12,131 nt of DNA from an uncultured Sphingomonas sp. (GTDB lineage Bacteria > Pseudomonadota > Alphaproteobacteria > Sphingomonadales > Sphingomonadaceae), in the NCBI GenBank assembly GCA_946886845.1, contig CAMPJH010000033.1, forward strand, positions 1 to 12,131, given 5' to 3'. Positions 1 through 5,797 of the stretch are shown here, piece after piece. Both the position numbers and the translations under genes were made by a program. Each line of letters starts with the position of its first letter. Within the stretch, counting starts at the first letter, position 1. Under the pieces are notes generated by a model. The model was given only the letters and a program-made list of their open reading frames with translations. It was not told the DNA's origin and did not search any database.

Positions 1-377
1 CGAGTTTGACGAGCAGGCTCGAGTGGACCTGGATCGTCGGCAACCACGATCCCGGATTCGCCGACCATTGCGGCGGCACGATCGTCGAGGAGGCTGAGGT
101 CGGCGGGATCCTGCTCCGCCACGAGGCCCAGCCGTTCGAACCGCGCCCGGAAATCTCCGGCCATTTCCACCCGAAGCTGAGGCTGACTCTCAAGGGCCGG
201 AGCGTCTCGCGGCGCTGCTTCGTCGCCTCGGACCGCAAGCTGATCCTGCCCGCTTTCGGCGCGCTGACCGGCGGCCTCGACGCAACCCACCCGGAGATCG
301 CCCGCGCGGTGAGCGGCGAGGCGGTGGCGCTGGTGCCAACCGCCGACCGCCTGCTGCGCTTCCCGCTGGCGGCCTAG
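1..377 (+). CDS. pdeM: Ligase-associated DNA damage response endonuclease PdeM (3' part)
   Basis: This is the C-terminal ~125 residues of a metallophosphoesterase cut by the left window edge; the frame stays open to the edge, so the TTG at 6 need not be a real start. Visible family signatures are GNHD, the metal-binding block III of calcineurin-like phosphoesterases, and SGHFHP, the late GxH metal-binding block. The segment LILPAFGALTGG followed by a short tail is typical of PdeM. PdeM proteins are Mn-dependent phosphodiesterases usually encoded with an Lhr-like ligase-associated helicase, a DNA ligase and an exonuclease in a repair cluster, so the helicase probably lies just left of the window (inference). 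The stop TAG at 375-377 overlaps the stop of the convergent small gene in one CTAG. Family assignment is firm; the 5' half, with the first metal ligands, cannot be seen. Confidence 0.86.
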   Translation, partial: SLTSRLEWTWIVGNHDPGFADHCGGTIVEEAEVGGILLRHEAQPFEPRPEISGHFHPKLRLTLKGRSVSRRCFVASDRKLILPAFGALTGGLDATHPEIARAVSGEAVALVPTADRLLRFPLAA

Positions 378-619
378 CTTCTCTTCAATTCGATCGCGAT
401 CGCGCCGCTTGGGCTAAGCAGCAGCCGAGCCTTGCCCGGCCGGCGCCTGCCGAAGGTCGCCGCCTGAAGCTCGTTGCGCGCCGCGTGCCGGTCGAAGCGG
501 AAGCCGGCCGCGTCGGCCTGGCTCTTCAATCGGTCGAGATGCTGGTCGAGATTGGCGATGCCCTCTTCGGGATCGAAGTGCATGACTTCCTCGAGATCGC
601 GCGCCGGCGGCTGGTCCAT
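374..619 (-). CDS. Truncated class IV aminotransferase-like protein (N-terminal half only, 81 aa)
   Basis: The 81-residue product carries the hallmark of the small N-terminal domain of class IV PLP aminotransferases of the aminodeoxychorismate lyase (PabC) type. [17 protein letters not shown] at about 14-30 matches the usual pattern of acidic-Glu-Gly, then HLxRL. AAGFRFD follows at 38-44, and near the end [16 protein letters not shown] fits the usual R-L-L-L-x-x-x-G-x-x-x-v-E strand pair. It then stops. Full lyases are about 200-270 residues, and the PLP-binding lysine lies in the missing C-terminal domain, so lyase activity is not expected. The sequence beyond the stop is pdeM on the other strand. 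I chose ATG 619 because GGAAGAGGG lies directly upstream; ATG 583 and ATG 697 are alternatives. It may be a remnant of a PabB-PabC fusion or a retained stand-alone domain. The family resemblance is from motif memory, not a search. Confidence 0.6.
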   Translation of the reverse strand: MDQPPARDLEEVMHFDPEEGIANLDQHLDRLKSQADAAGFRFDRHAARNELQAATFGRRRPGKARLLLSPSGAIAIELKRS

Positions 620-695
620 CCCTCTTCCATCGCCAGCGGCGGCGTTCGAGGCAAGCCCATTTGCGCACTTCGCCCACTTCTCTAAACCGGCGGTC

Positions 696-1955
696 ATGAA
701 ATCAGCCGCCACCGTCCTCGCCGGGCTTTGCCTGGCAATGCTCGCCGCCCAGGCGCCCGCCCAGCCGATCGATCCGAAGACCAAGGCGCGAATCGACCGA
801 ATATTGAAACGAACGCCGCTGATCGACGGCCACAACGACCTGCCCGAGCAGCTGCGCGAGAATTACGCGTTCAGCGTCGAGGGGCTCGAAAGTGGCGGCG
901 CGACACGCGAAAAGCCGTTGATGACGGACATTGCGCGGCTCCGCCGGGGCCGCGTCGGCGGACAGTTCTGGTCGGTCTGGATCCCCGGCACGGTCAATGG
1001 CGACGAGGCGATCCGCCAGACTCTCGAGCAGATCGACATCGTCACGCGGCTGGCAGAAGCGTATCCGGAAGATCTCGAGCTCGCCTTCACCGCCAGCGAG
1101 TTGGAGCAGGCCCATCGGCGGGGCCGGATCGGCTCGCTGATCGGGATCGAAGGCGGGCGGCAGATCGGCGGCTCTCTCGCAGCGCTGCGCCAGTTCTATC
1201 GGCTCGGCGCCCGCTACATGACGTTGACCCACAACCAGACGACCGAATGGGCCGACAGCGGCACCGACGAGCCGAAGTTCGACGGCCTCAGCCCATTCGG
1301 CATCGAGGTGGTGAAGGAGATGAACCGCCTCGGCATGCTCGTCGACCTCAGCCACGTCTCGCCGGCGACCGCCGCCGACGCGATCGCCGCCAGCCGGGCA
1401 CCGGTCATCTTCTCCCACTCGGATGTCGCTGCGATCAATCCGCACCCGCGCACCGTGCCGGACGAGATTCTGCGGCTGCTTCCGGCCAACGGCGGCGTGG
1501 TGATGGTGACCTTCGTCCCCGCGTTCCTGTCGCCCGACTTCTGGGCCTGGTCGCGCGAACGCTCTGCCGAGGAAGCGCAGCTGAAAAGCCTCTATTCGTT
1601 CAGCAAGGCGAAGGTCGAAGAGGGGCTCAAGAGCTGGGATTCGGCGCACCCCCGTCCCGACGTCCCGATTACTCTGGTCGCCGATCATATTGAGCACGTC
1701 GTCAAGGTCGCGGGCCACGACCATGTCGGCATCGGCGGCGACATGGACGGCATCGACCATGTGGTTCCGGGCCTCGACGGGGTCGAGGATTATCCGGCTT
1801 TGTTCGCCGAGCTGATCGGCCGCGGCTGGACCGACAGCAACCTCGCCAAGCTCGCCGGTGACAACATCCTGCGCGTGCTTCGCCAGGCCGAGCAGGTCGC
1901 GGATTCGATGAAGGGTGAAGCGCCGTCGCTGGCACAGCTCGAGCCGGCCGAATGA
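696..1955 (+). CDS. Secreted membrane dipeptidase (peptidase family M19)
   Basis: This 419-residue zinc dipeptidase of the renal-dipeptidase family hydrolyses dipeptides, including D-amino-acid and dehydro forms, and is probably periplasmic. The N-terminus is a Sec signal peptide: positively charged start, hydrophobic stretch to about residue 18, AQA/PAQ cleavage region at about 20-23. Expected metal ligands are all visible: H46 and D48 in DGHND, E152 in GIEGG, H220 in VDLSH, H241 in FSHSD, and D349 in GGDMDG. The NPHPR segment at 248-252 matches the substrate-binding arginine region of the family. Length is normal for bacterial members. ATG 696 is preferred over the in-frame ATG 474 because only 696 gives a signal peptide directly before the conserved domain and avoids overlap with the opposite gene. 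The Shine-Dalgarno is weak. The stop overlaps the next gene's start as ATGA. Confidence 0.9.
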   Translation: MKSAATVLAGLCLAMLAAQAPAQPIDPKTKARIDRILKRTPLIDGHNDLPEQLRENYAFSVEGLESGGATREKPLMTDIARLRRGRVGGQFWSVWIPGTVNGDEAIRQTLEQIDIVTRLAEAYPEDLELAFTASELEQAHRRGRIGSLIGIEGGRQIGGSLAALRQFYRLGARYMTLTHNQTTEWADSGTDEPKFDGLSPFGIEVVKEMNRLGMLVDLSHVSPATAADAIAASRAPVIFSHSDVAAINPHPRTVPDEILRLLPANGGVVMVTFVPAFLSPDFWAWSRERSAEEAQLKSLYSFSKAKVEEGLKSWDSAHPRPDVPITLVADHIEHVVKVAGHDHVGIGGDMDGIDHVVPGLDGVEDYPALFAELIGRGWTDSNLAKLAGDNILRVLRQAEQVADSMKGEAPSLAQLEPAE

Positions 1956-2611
1956 GTGAGCCGCCGCTCAAGGCCGCCATCACGCCGGTCACTCCGCTGC
2001 AGCAGAATTGCACTCTGCTGTGGTGCACCGCGACGTTGCGCGCCGCCTTCGTCGATCCTGGCGGCGACCTGCCGCGTCTGAAGGCGGCCGCCGCCCAGGC
2101 CGGCGTGGCGGTCGAGAAGATCCTGCTTACCCACGCCCATATCGATCATGCCGGTCAGGCGGGGATATTCGCCGAAGAGCTCGGAGTCCCGATCGAGGGG
2201 CCGCACGAGGCTGATCGCTTCTGGATCGACCGGCTCGAGGAGGACGGCCGGCGCTGGGGCCTGACCGGCCGGCCGTTCGAGCCCGACCGCTGGCTCGACG
2301 ACGGCGACACCGTCACCGTCGGCGAGCTGACCCTCAACGTCCGCCACTGCCCCGGCCACACGCCCGGCCACGTCGTCTTCCACCATCCGCAATCGAAATT
2401 GGCGATCGTCGGCGACGTTCTGTTCAGGGGCTCGATCGGCCGCTGGGACTTCCCGATGGGCAACCACCAGCAGCTGGTCGATTCGATCACCAGCAGGCTG
2501 TGGCCGATGGGCGACGACACCGCCTTCATTCCCGGCCACGGGCCGATGTCGACCTTCGGCCACGAGCGCGCGACCAATCCTTTGGTCGGCGACTCCGCCC
2601 TTGCCGCCTAG
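1952..2611 (+). CDS. Metallo-beta-lactamase-fold hydrolase, YcbL/glyoxalase II-like
   Basis: A 219-residue single-domain metallo-beta-lactamase-fold enzyme. The metal site is complete: THAHIDH (H61, H63, D65, H66), CPGHTPGH (H136), GDVLF (D155) and PGHGP (H196). The opening pattern, with [11 protein letters not shown] followed by AAFVDPGGD, and the GSIGRWDFP segment match the YcbL group, which resembles glyoxalase II and can hydrolyse glutathione thioesters. It lacks the extra C-terminal domain of full glyoxalase II (family knowledge). The start ATG overlaps the dipeptidase stop by 4 bp (ATGA), indicating translational coupling and co-transcription. It is probably cytoplasmic; no signal peptide is seen. 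The substrate cannot be decided from sequence, as related folds also include persulfide dioxygenases and lactonases. Confidence 0.87.
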   Translation: MSEPPLKAAITPVTPLQQNCTLLWCTATLRAAFVDPGGDLPRLKAAAAQAGVAVEKILLTHAHIDHAGQAGIFAEELGVPIEGPHEADRFWIDRLEEDGRRWGLTGRPFEPDRWLDDGDTVTVGELTLNVRHCPGHTPGHVVFHHPQSKLAIVGDVLFRGSIGRWDFPMGNHQQLVDSITSRLWPMGDDTAFIPGHGPMSTFGHERATNPLVGDSALAA

Positions 2612-2621
2612 CCCATCGCGC

Positions 2622-2649
2622 TTGCGCTTCGCCGCACTTGCGCTATAGG
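2622..2649 (+). promoter_or_regulatory. Candidate sigma-70 promoter for the rpmF-plsX-fabH operon
   Basis: TTGCGC at 2622-2627 and TATAGG at 2644-2649 are separated by 16 bp, in the 136-bp gap between the hydrolase stop and rpmF. The -10 hexamer matches 4 of 6 consensus positions and the -35 3 of 6. Transcription would start near 2656, just before the large inverted repeat. This is motif matching only. Confidence 0.4.
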
Positions 2650-2660
2650 AGCCGCGGTCC

Positions 2661-2728
2661 GCGATGATCCGGCCGCCGCCACGGGTCCAACCCGTCGAGA
2701 TTCGGCGCGGATCATCGCTAATTTTTTT
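2661..2728 (+). promoter_or_regulatory. Terminator-like leader hairpin with U-run upstream of rpmF (possible attenuator)
   Basis: A perfect 11-bp inverted repeat joins GCGATGATCCG (2661-2671) to CGGATCATCGC (2708-2718). After one bulged G (2707), GCCG (2672-2675) pairs with CGGC (2703-2706). An inner 6-bp hairpin pairs ACGGGT (2681-2686) with ACCCGT (2690-2695) around a CCA loop. Three bases after the outer stem is a run of seven T (2722-2728). The whole has the form of an intrinsic terminator or structured leader RNA ending 20 bp before the rpmF start. If the promoter at 2622-2649 is real, the structure lies entirely in the rpmF mRNA leader and would act as an attenuator. If not, it may end the dipeptidase-hydrolase transcript. 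I do not recognise a known leader motif. Confidence 0.6.
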
Positions 2729-2747
2729 CACATGAGCAGGTGCCGCA

Positions 2748-2924
2748 ATGGCTGTCCCTAAGAGAAAAACATCGCCTTCGAAGCGCAACATGCGCCGCAG
2801 CCATCATGCGCTGAAGCCAGTCCAGTTCCAGGAATGCCCGAACTGCGGCGAGTTGAAGCTTCCGCACAACCTGTGCCAGGCCTGCGGCCACTACAACGGC
2901 CGCGAGATCACGAGCGAGGCCTAG
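2748..2924 (+). CDS. rpmF: 50S ribosomal protein L32
   Basis: This gene encodes a 58-residue basic protein. The N-terminus [20 protein letters not shown] is the classic L32 start. It is followed by a four-cysteine zinc ribbon, C30-P-N-C33 and C43-Q-A-C46, and the HYNGREI ending typical of bacterial L32. It is a zinc-binding protein of the large ribosomal subunit. ATG 2748 is fixed by the conserved N-terminus; a weak AGG lies about 7 bp upstream. It sits 29 bp before plsX, the common bacterial arrangement in which L32 and fatty-acid or phospholipid initiation genes share a transcript. The four-cysteine form is the zinc-dependent version rather than a C-minus paralogue. Confidence 0.97.
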   Translation: MAVPKRKTSPSKRNMRRSHHALKPVQFQECPNCGELKLPHNLCQACGHYNGREITSEA

Positions 2925-2953
2925 GAGCGGCGAGGACGCGGGGGGTCCCGATC

Positions 2954-4000
2954 ATGGACACAAGCCCGCGCATCGCGATCGACGCAATGGGTAGCGATAC
3001 CGGCCCGGCGGCCGTGGTTGCCGGAGTCGCGCGTTCGTGCCGCCGCGATTCGACGCTGCATTTCACAATCTACGGCGACGAGGCGCTGATCCGTCCCGAG
3101 CTCGAACGTCACAATTGCGGCGACGCCATCGTCGAGATCGTCCACACGCCCGAAGCGATTGCTGCCTCCGAAAAGCCGAGCCAGGCGATCCGCCGCGCCC
3201 GCACGACGTCGATGGGGATGGCGATCAACGCGGTGAAGGACGGCGAGGCCGACGCCGCCGTCTCGGGCGGCAACACCGGCGCGATGATGGCAATGGCGAA
3301 GCTGGCGCTGCGCACCATGCCGGGGATCGACCGGCCGGCGCTGGCAGCGCTGCTGCCGACCCTCGGCGACACCGACGTCGTCATGCTCGACCTCGGCGCC
3401 AATACCGAATGCGACGCCCAGAACCTGGTCCAGTTCGCGGTCATGGGCTCCGCCTATGCGCGCACGGTTCTGCGAATCGACAGGCCGCGGGTGCGGCTGC
3501 TCAACATCGGCACCGAGGAGCTCAAAGGCACCGACGAGCTCAAGGAAGCGGCGGGACTGCTCCGCGACGCCGATTATCTGCCGCTTCGCTTCGACGGCTT
3601 CACCGAAGGCGATCAGCTGTCGCGCGGCAATATCGACGTCGTCGTCACCGACGGCTTCTCCGGCAATATCGCCCTCAAGACCGCCGAGGGTACCGCCCGC
3701 TTCGTCACCGACCTGCTGCGCCGCGCGTTCAAGAGCTCGCTTCGATCCAAGGCCGGTTTCGCCCTGTCGCGGCCGGCGCTCAACCTGCTGAAGGTCCATC
3801 TCGACCCCAACAATCACAACGGCGCCGTCTTCCTCGGCCTCAACGGGCTGGTCGTCAAAAGCCACGGCGGCGCCAATCCGAAAGGCGTCGCCAACGCGAT
3901 CAAGGTCGCCGCCCGGATGGTCCGCAACGACATTACCCGCAAGATCGGCGAAGACCTCGACAATTTCCGCGCCCACGCCTTCAACCACGAGGCCGCATAG
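2954..4000 (+). CDS. plsX: Phosphate acyltransferase PlsX
   Basis: A 348-residue acyl-ACP:phosphate acyltransferase that makes acyl-phosphate for PlsY, the first step of the PlsX/PlsY phospholipid route; PlsX is a peripheral membrane enzyme. Family blocks occur in order: IAIDAMGSD at 7-15, [11 protein letters not shown] at 103-113, [10 protein letters not shown] at 145-154, [12 protein letters not shown] at 184-195, [16 protein letters not shown] at 233-248, and [13 protein letters not shown] at 295-307. Length is normal. The N-terminal glycine motif, usually AMGGD, reads AMGSD here. ATG 2954 begins the conserved domain; the longer in-frame start at 2834 lies inside rpmF and is rejected. The stop TAG shares its last base with the fabH start GTG (TAGTG), so the two are probably translationally coupled. 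Confidence 0.95.
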   Translation: MDTSPRIAIDAMGSDTGPAAVVAGVARSCRRDSTLHFTIYGDEALIRPELERHNCGDAIVEIVHTPEAIAASEKPSQAIRRARTTSMGMAINAVKDGEADAAVSGGNTGAMMAMAKLALRTMPGIDRPALAALLPTLGDTDVVMLDLGANTECDAQNLVQFAVMGSAYARTVLRIDRPRVRLLNIGTEELKGTDELKEAAGLLRDADYLPLRFDGFTEGDQLSRGNIDVVVTDGFSGNIALKTAEGTARFVTDLLRRAFKSSLRSKAGFALSRPALNLLKVHLDPNNHNGAVFLGLNGLVVKSHGGANPKGVANAIKVAARMVRNDITRKIGEDLDNFRAHAFNHEAA

Positions 4001-4959
4001 TGGCGATGCGCTCGGTCGTTGCCGGGGTCGGCTCGGCGCTGCCGAAGCGCCGGATCGACAATGAAGAGCTGGCCGCAACCGTCGACACCTCCGACCAGTG
4101 GATCGTCGAGCGCACCGGCATTCGCAGCCGCTATGTGGCCGGTGAAGGGGAGACCACGGCCACCCTCGCGAGGGACGCGGCAGTCAGGGCGCTCGAGCAT
4201 GCCGGAATCGACGCGAAAGACGTCGGCCTGATCGTGCTCGCCACCGCGACCCCGGATCAGACCTTTCCGTCGTCGGCGACCAAGGTCCAGGCGATGCTCG
4301 GCATCGACGACTGCGTTGCCTTCGACGTCCACGCCGTTTGCACCGGCTTCCTCTATGCGCTGAGCATCGCCGATTCGATGATTCGATCGGGGGTGGCGAA
4401 GACCGCTTTGGTCATCGGCGCCGAGACCTTCAGCCGGATCCTCGACTGGGAGGATCGCGCCACCTGCGTCTTGTTCGGCGACGGCGCCGGGGCGCTGGTG
4501 TTGAAGGCGGAGGAAGGCGATCGCGGAATTCTCGCGACTCGGCTTCACGCCGACGGGCGCCACAACGATCTCCTGTTCGTTGACGGCGGCCCGTCGACCA
4601 CCGGCACGGTCGGCAAGCTGAGGATGAAGGGGCGCGAAGTGTTCCGGCACGCGGTCGTCAACCTGGCCGACGTGCTCAACGAGGTGCTGGCGGCGGCAGG
4701 GATCGAGTCCGACGACGTCGACTGGGTCGTTCCGCACCAGGCTAATGCGCGGATCCTGGACGCGACCGCGAAGAAGCTGGGGCTGCCGCCCGAAAAGGTC
4801 GTGGTCACCGTCGACAGGCACGCCAATACGTCGGCGGCATCGGTTCCGCTGGCGCTCGACACCGCGGTCCGCGACGGTCGAATCAAGCGCGGCGACATCG
4901 TCGTCCTGGAAGCGATGGGCGGTGGCTTTACTTGGGGCGCAGCTGCGCTCAAATACTGA
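4000..4959 (+). CDS. fabH: Beta-ketoacyl-ACP synthase III (KAS III)
   Basis: A 319-residue thiolase-fold enzyme that condenses acetyl-CoA (or another short acyl-CoA) with malonyl-ACP to start fatty-acid synthesis. The catalytic triad is complete: C114 in HAVCTGF, H246 in VPHQAN and N276 in HANTSAA. Other family blocks are [12 protein letters not shown] at 30-41, [13 protein letters not shown] at 81-93, [11 protein letters not shown] at 158-168, and GGGFTWGAA at 307-315. I take GTG 4000 as the start, giving [15 protein letters not shown], because it overlaps the plsX stop in TAGTG and its length matches the usual N-terminus. ATG 4006, two codons later, is equally possible. No strong Shine-Dalgarno is seen, which fits coupling to plsX. 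Confidence 0.96.
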   Translation: MAMRSVVAGVGSALPKRRIDNEELAATVDTSDQWIVERTGIRSRYVAGEGETTATLARDAAVRALEHAGIDAKDVGLIVLATATPDQTFPSSATKVQAMLGIDDCVAFDVHAVCTGFLYALSIADSMIRSGVAKTALVIGAETFSRILDWEDRATCVLFGDGAGALVLKAEEGDRGILATRLHADGRHNDLLFVDGGPSTTGTVGKLRMKGREVFRHAVVNLADVLNEVLAAAGIESDDVDWVVPHQANARILDATAKKLGLPPEKVVVTVDRHANTSAASVPLALDTAVRDGRIKRGDIVVLEAMGGGFTWGAAALKY

Positions 4960-4991
4960 AAAAGGCTTGTAAAAAGTCGGCCAATGTCGAA

Positions 4992-5043
4992 TTGCCGATG
5001 CAATGCATTTCCGTTACGGTGCTGTAACCGGCGCCACGGCGCC
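4992..5043 (+). promoter_or_regulatory. Candidate ihfA promoter and leader hairpin
   Basis: The 107-bp gap between fabH and ihfA contains TTGCCG (4992-4997) and TACGGT (5015-5020) spaced by 17 bp, a weak promoter match. Downstream, GGCGCCACGGCGCC at 5030-5043 can fold into a 5-bp GC stem with a CACG loop. A tandem ATGCA-ATGCA at 4998-5007 lies between the two hexamers, where it could touch a regulator. All are by-eye matches of low certainty; ihfA may also be read from the upstream operon. Confidence 0.25.
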
Positions 5044-5066
5044 GAAAGGGGCGGGGAGGATAATCT

Positions 5067-5396
5067 ATGGCCGATCTGGGAATCGCGAGGCTCAATCGGG
5101 AGCCCGGTGCCACGACCACTTTGACTCGTGCCGACCTGGCCGATGTCGTTCACCGCAACCTGGGTCTGTCGCGCGCCGAGTCGGCGCATTTTGTTGAGCG
5201 CGCGCTTCACCATATGTGCCATGCGCTCGCGGACGGCGCGAATGTGAAGATTTCCGGCTTCGGTAGCTTCATCCTGCGCGACAAGGGTCAGCGGATCGGC
5301 CGCAATCCGAAGACCGGGGTCGAGGTTCCGATCGCCCCGCGGCGGGTGATGACCTTCCGCGCCAGCCAGATCCTGCGCGACAGGTTCGCCCGCTAG
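5067..5396 (+). CDS. ihfA: Integration host factor subunit alpha
   Basis: A 109-residue DNA-bending protein of the HU/IHF family, the alpha partner of the IHF heterodimer, which shapes DNA for transcription, replication and recombination. [10 protein letters not shown] at 19-28 starts the canonical fold, KISGFGSF lies at 61-68, and GRNPKTG at 78-84 forms the beta-arm tip with intercalating P81. The [15 protein letters not shown] arm and flank at 84-98 fits IHF alpha rather than HU. ATG 5067 is supported by GGGGAGGATAATCT immediately upstream, a strong Shine-Dalgarno. This gives about 16 residues before the usual N-terminus of the family, while the C-terminus is shorter than in E. coli. The gene order fabH-ihfA-merR is common in alphaproteobacteria. 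The stop is 2 bp before the merR start. Confidence 0.93.
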   Translation: MADLGIARLNREPGATTTLTRADLADVVHRNLGLSRAESAHFVERALHHMCHALADGANVKISGFGSFILRDKGQRIGRNPKTGVEVPIAPRRVMTFRASQILRDRFAR

Positions 5397-5398
5397 GC

Positions 5399-5797
5399 GT
5401 GGCGGTGGCGGCCGGCGAAAAGGCTCCGGGCGCCTTCAAGACGATCGGCGAGCTGTCGCAGGAGCTCGGGGTCGCCCAGCACATCCTTCGCTATTGGGAG
5501 ACCAAGTTCCCGCAATTGCGGCCGCTGCAGCGCGCCGGCAACCGCCGCTATTATCGGCCCGACGACGTCGAGCTGGCCCGGCGGATCAACCGTCTTTTGA
5601 ACGAAGAAGGTTACACGGTCCGCGGGGTCCAGAAGCTGCTTCGCCAGCGCACGACCGCCGATGAGGAACCGCTTCCCGAGCTCGCTTCGGACTATCAACC
5701 GCGCGAGTCCGAGCCGGCGCCACGCCAGGCCCCGGATTTCGACGTCGACCGGCTAGTCCGGATTCGCGACCGCCTCTCGGCCGCGCTGCGCGGCTGA
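5399..5797 (+). CDS. MerR-family transcriptional regulator
   Basis: A 132-residue protein with an N-terminal MerR-type winged helix. KTIGELSQELGVAQHILRYW at 14-33 is the recognition helix region. FPQLRPLQRAGNRRYYRPDD at 37-56 is the wing, and RRINRLLNEEGYTVRGVQKL at 61-80 the second helix pair. The remaining ~50 residues (proline and acid rich, then a short helix) do not look like a metal-binding or multidrug sensing domain; no paired cysteines are present. It belongs to the short MerR proteins regularly found right after ihfA in alphaproteobacteria, whose ligand is unknown to me. GTG 5399 lies 2 bp after the ihfA stop; a second in-frame GTG at 5405 is possible. The last 45 bp, including the stop, overlap the end of the opposite helicase gene. 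Confidence 0.88.
   Translation: MAVAAGEKAPGAFKTIGELSQELGVAQHILRYWETKFPQLRPLQRAGNRRYYRPDDVELARRINRLLNEEGYTVRGVQKLLRQRTTADEEPLPELASDYQPRESEPAPRQAPDFDVDRLVRIRDRLSAALRG

Noticed and set aside
661..688. TTGCGC-N16-TAAACC as the dipeptidase promoter
   Set aside because: Weak in both boxes, and it would place the transcript start essentially at the ATG; kept out of the feature list.
474..695. Upstream extension of the dipeptidase frame to ATG 474
   Set aside because: It would put 74 arginine-rich residues before a good signal peptide and overlap the opposite-strand small gene.
702..1760. Long minus-strand open frame opposite the dipeptidase
   Set aside because: Shadow of high-GC codon bias; no recognisable motif and fully inside a well-supported gene. 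The same applies to long frames at 2921-4078, 3814-4821, 6044-7219, 7089-8099, 8440-9552 and 9890-11179.
2732..2761. Nine-codon mini-ORF (MSRCRNGCP) overlapping the rpmF start
   Set aside because: It follows directly after the T-run with no Shine-Dalgarno, and has no feature of a regulatory leader peptide beyond two cysteines. Probably chance.
2834..2953. Upstream extension of plsX to ATG 2834
   Set aside because: It lies inside rpmF in another frame, and the conserved PlsX N-terminus starts right after ATG 2954.
4979..4988. GGCCAATGTC near ihfA as a third copy of the palindromic repeat
   Set aside because: Only the first 10 bases agree with copy A; the stem partner and loop are absent.
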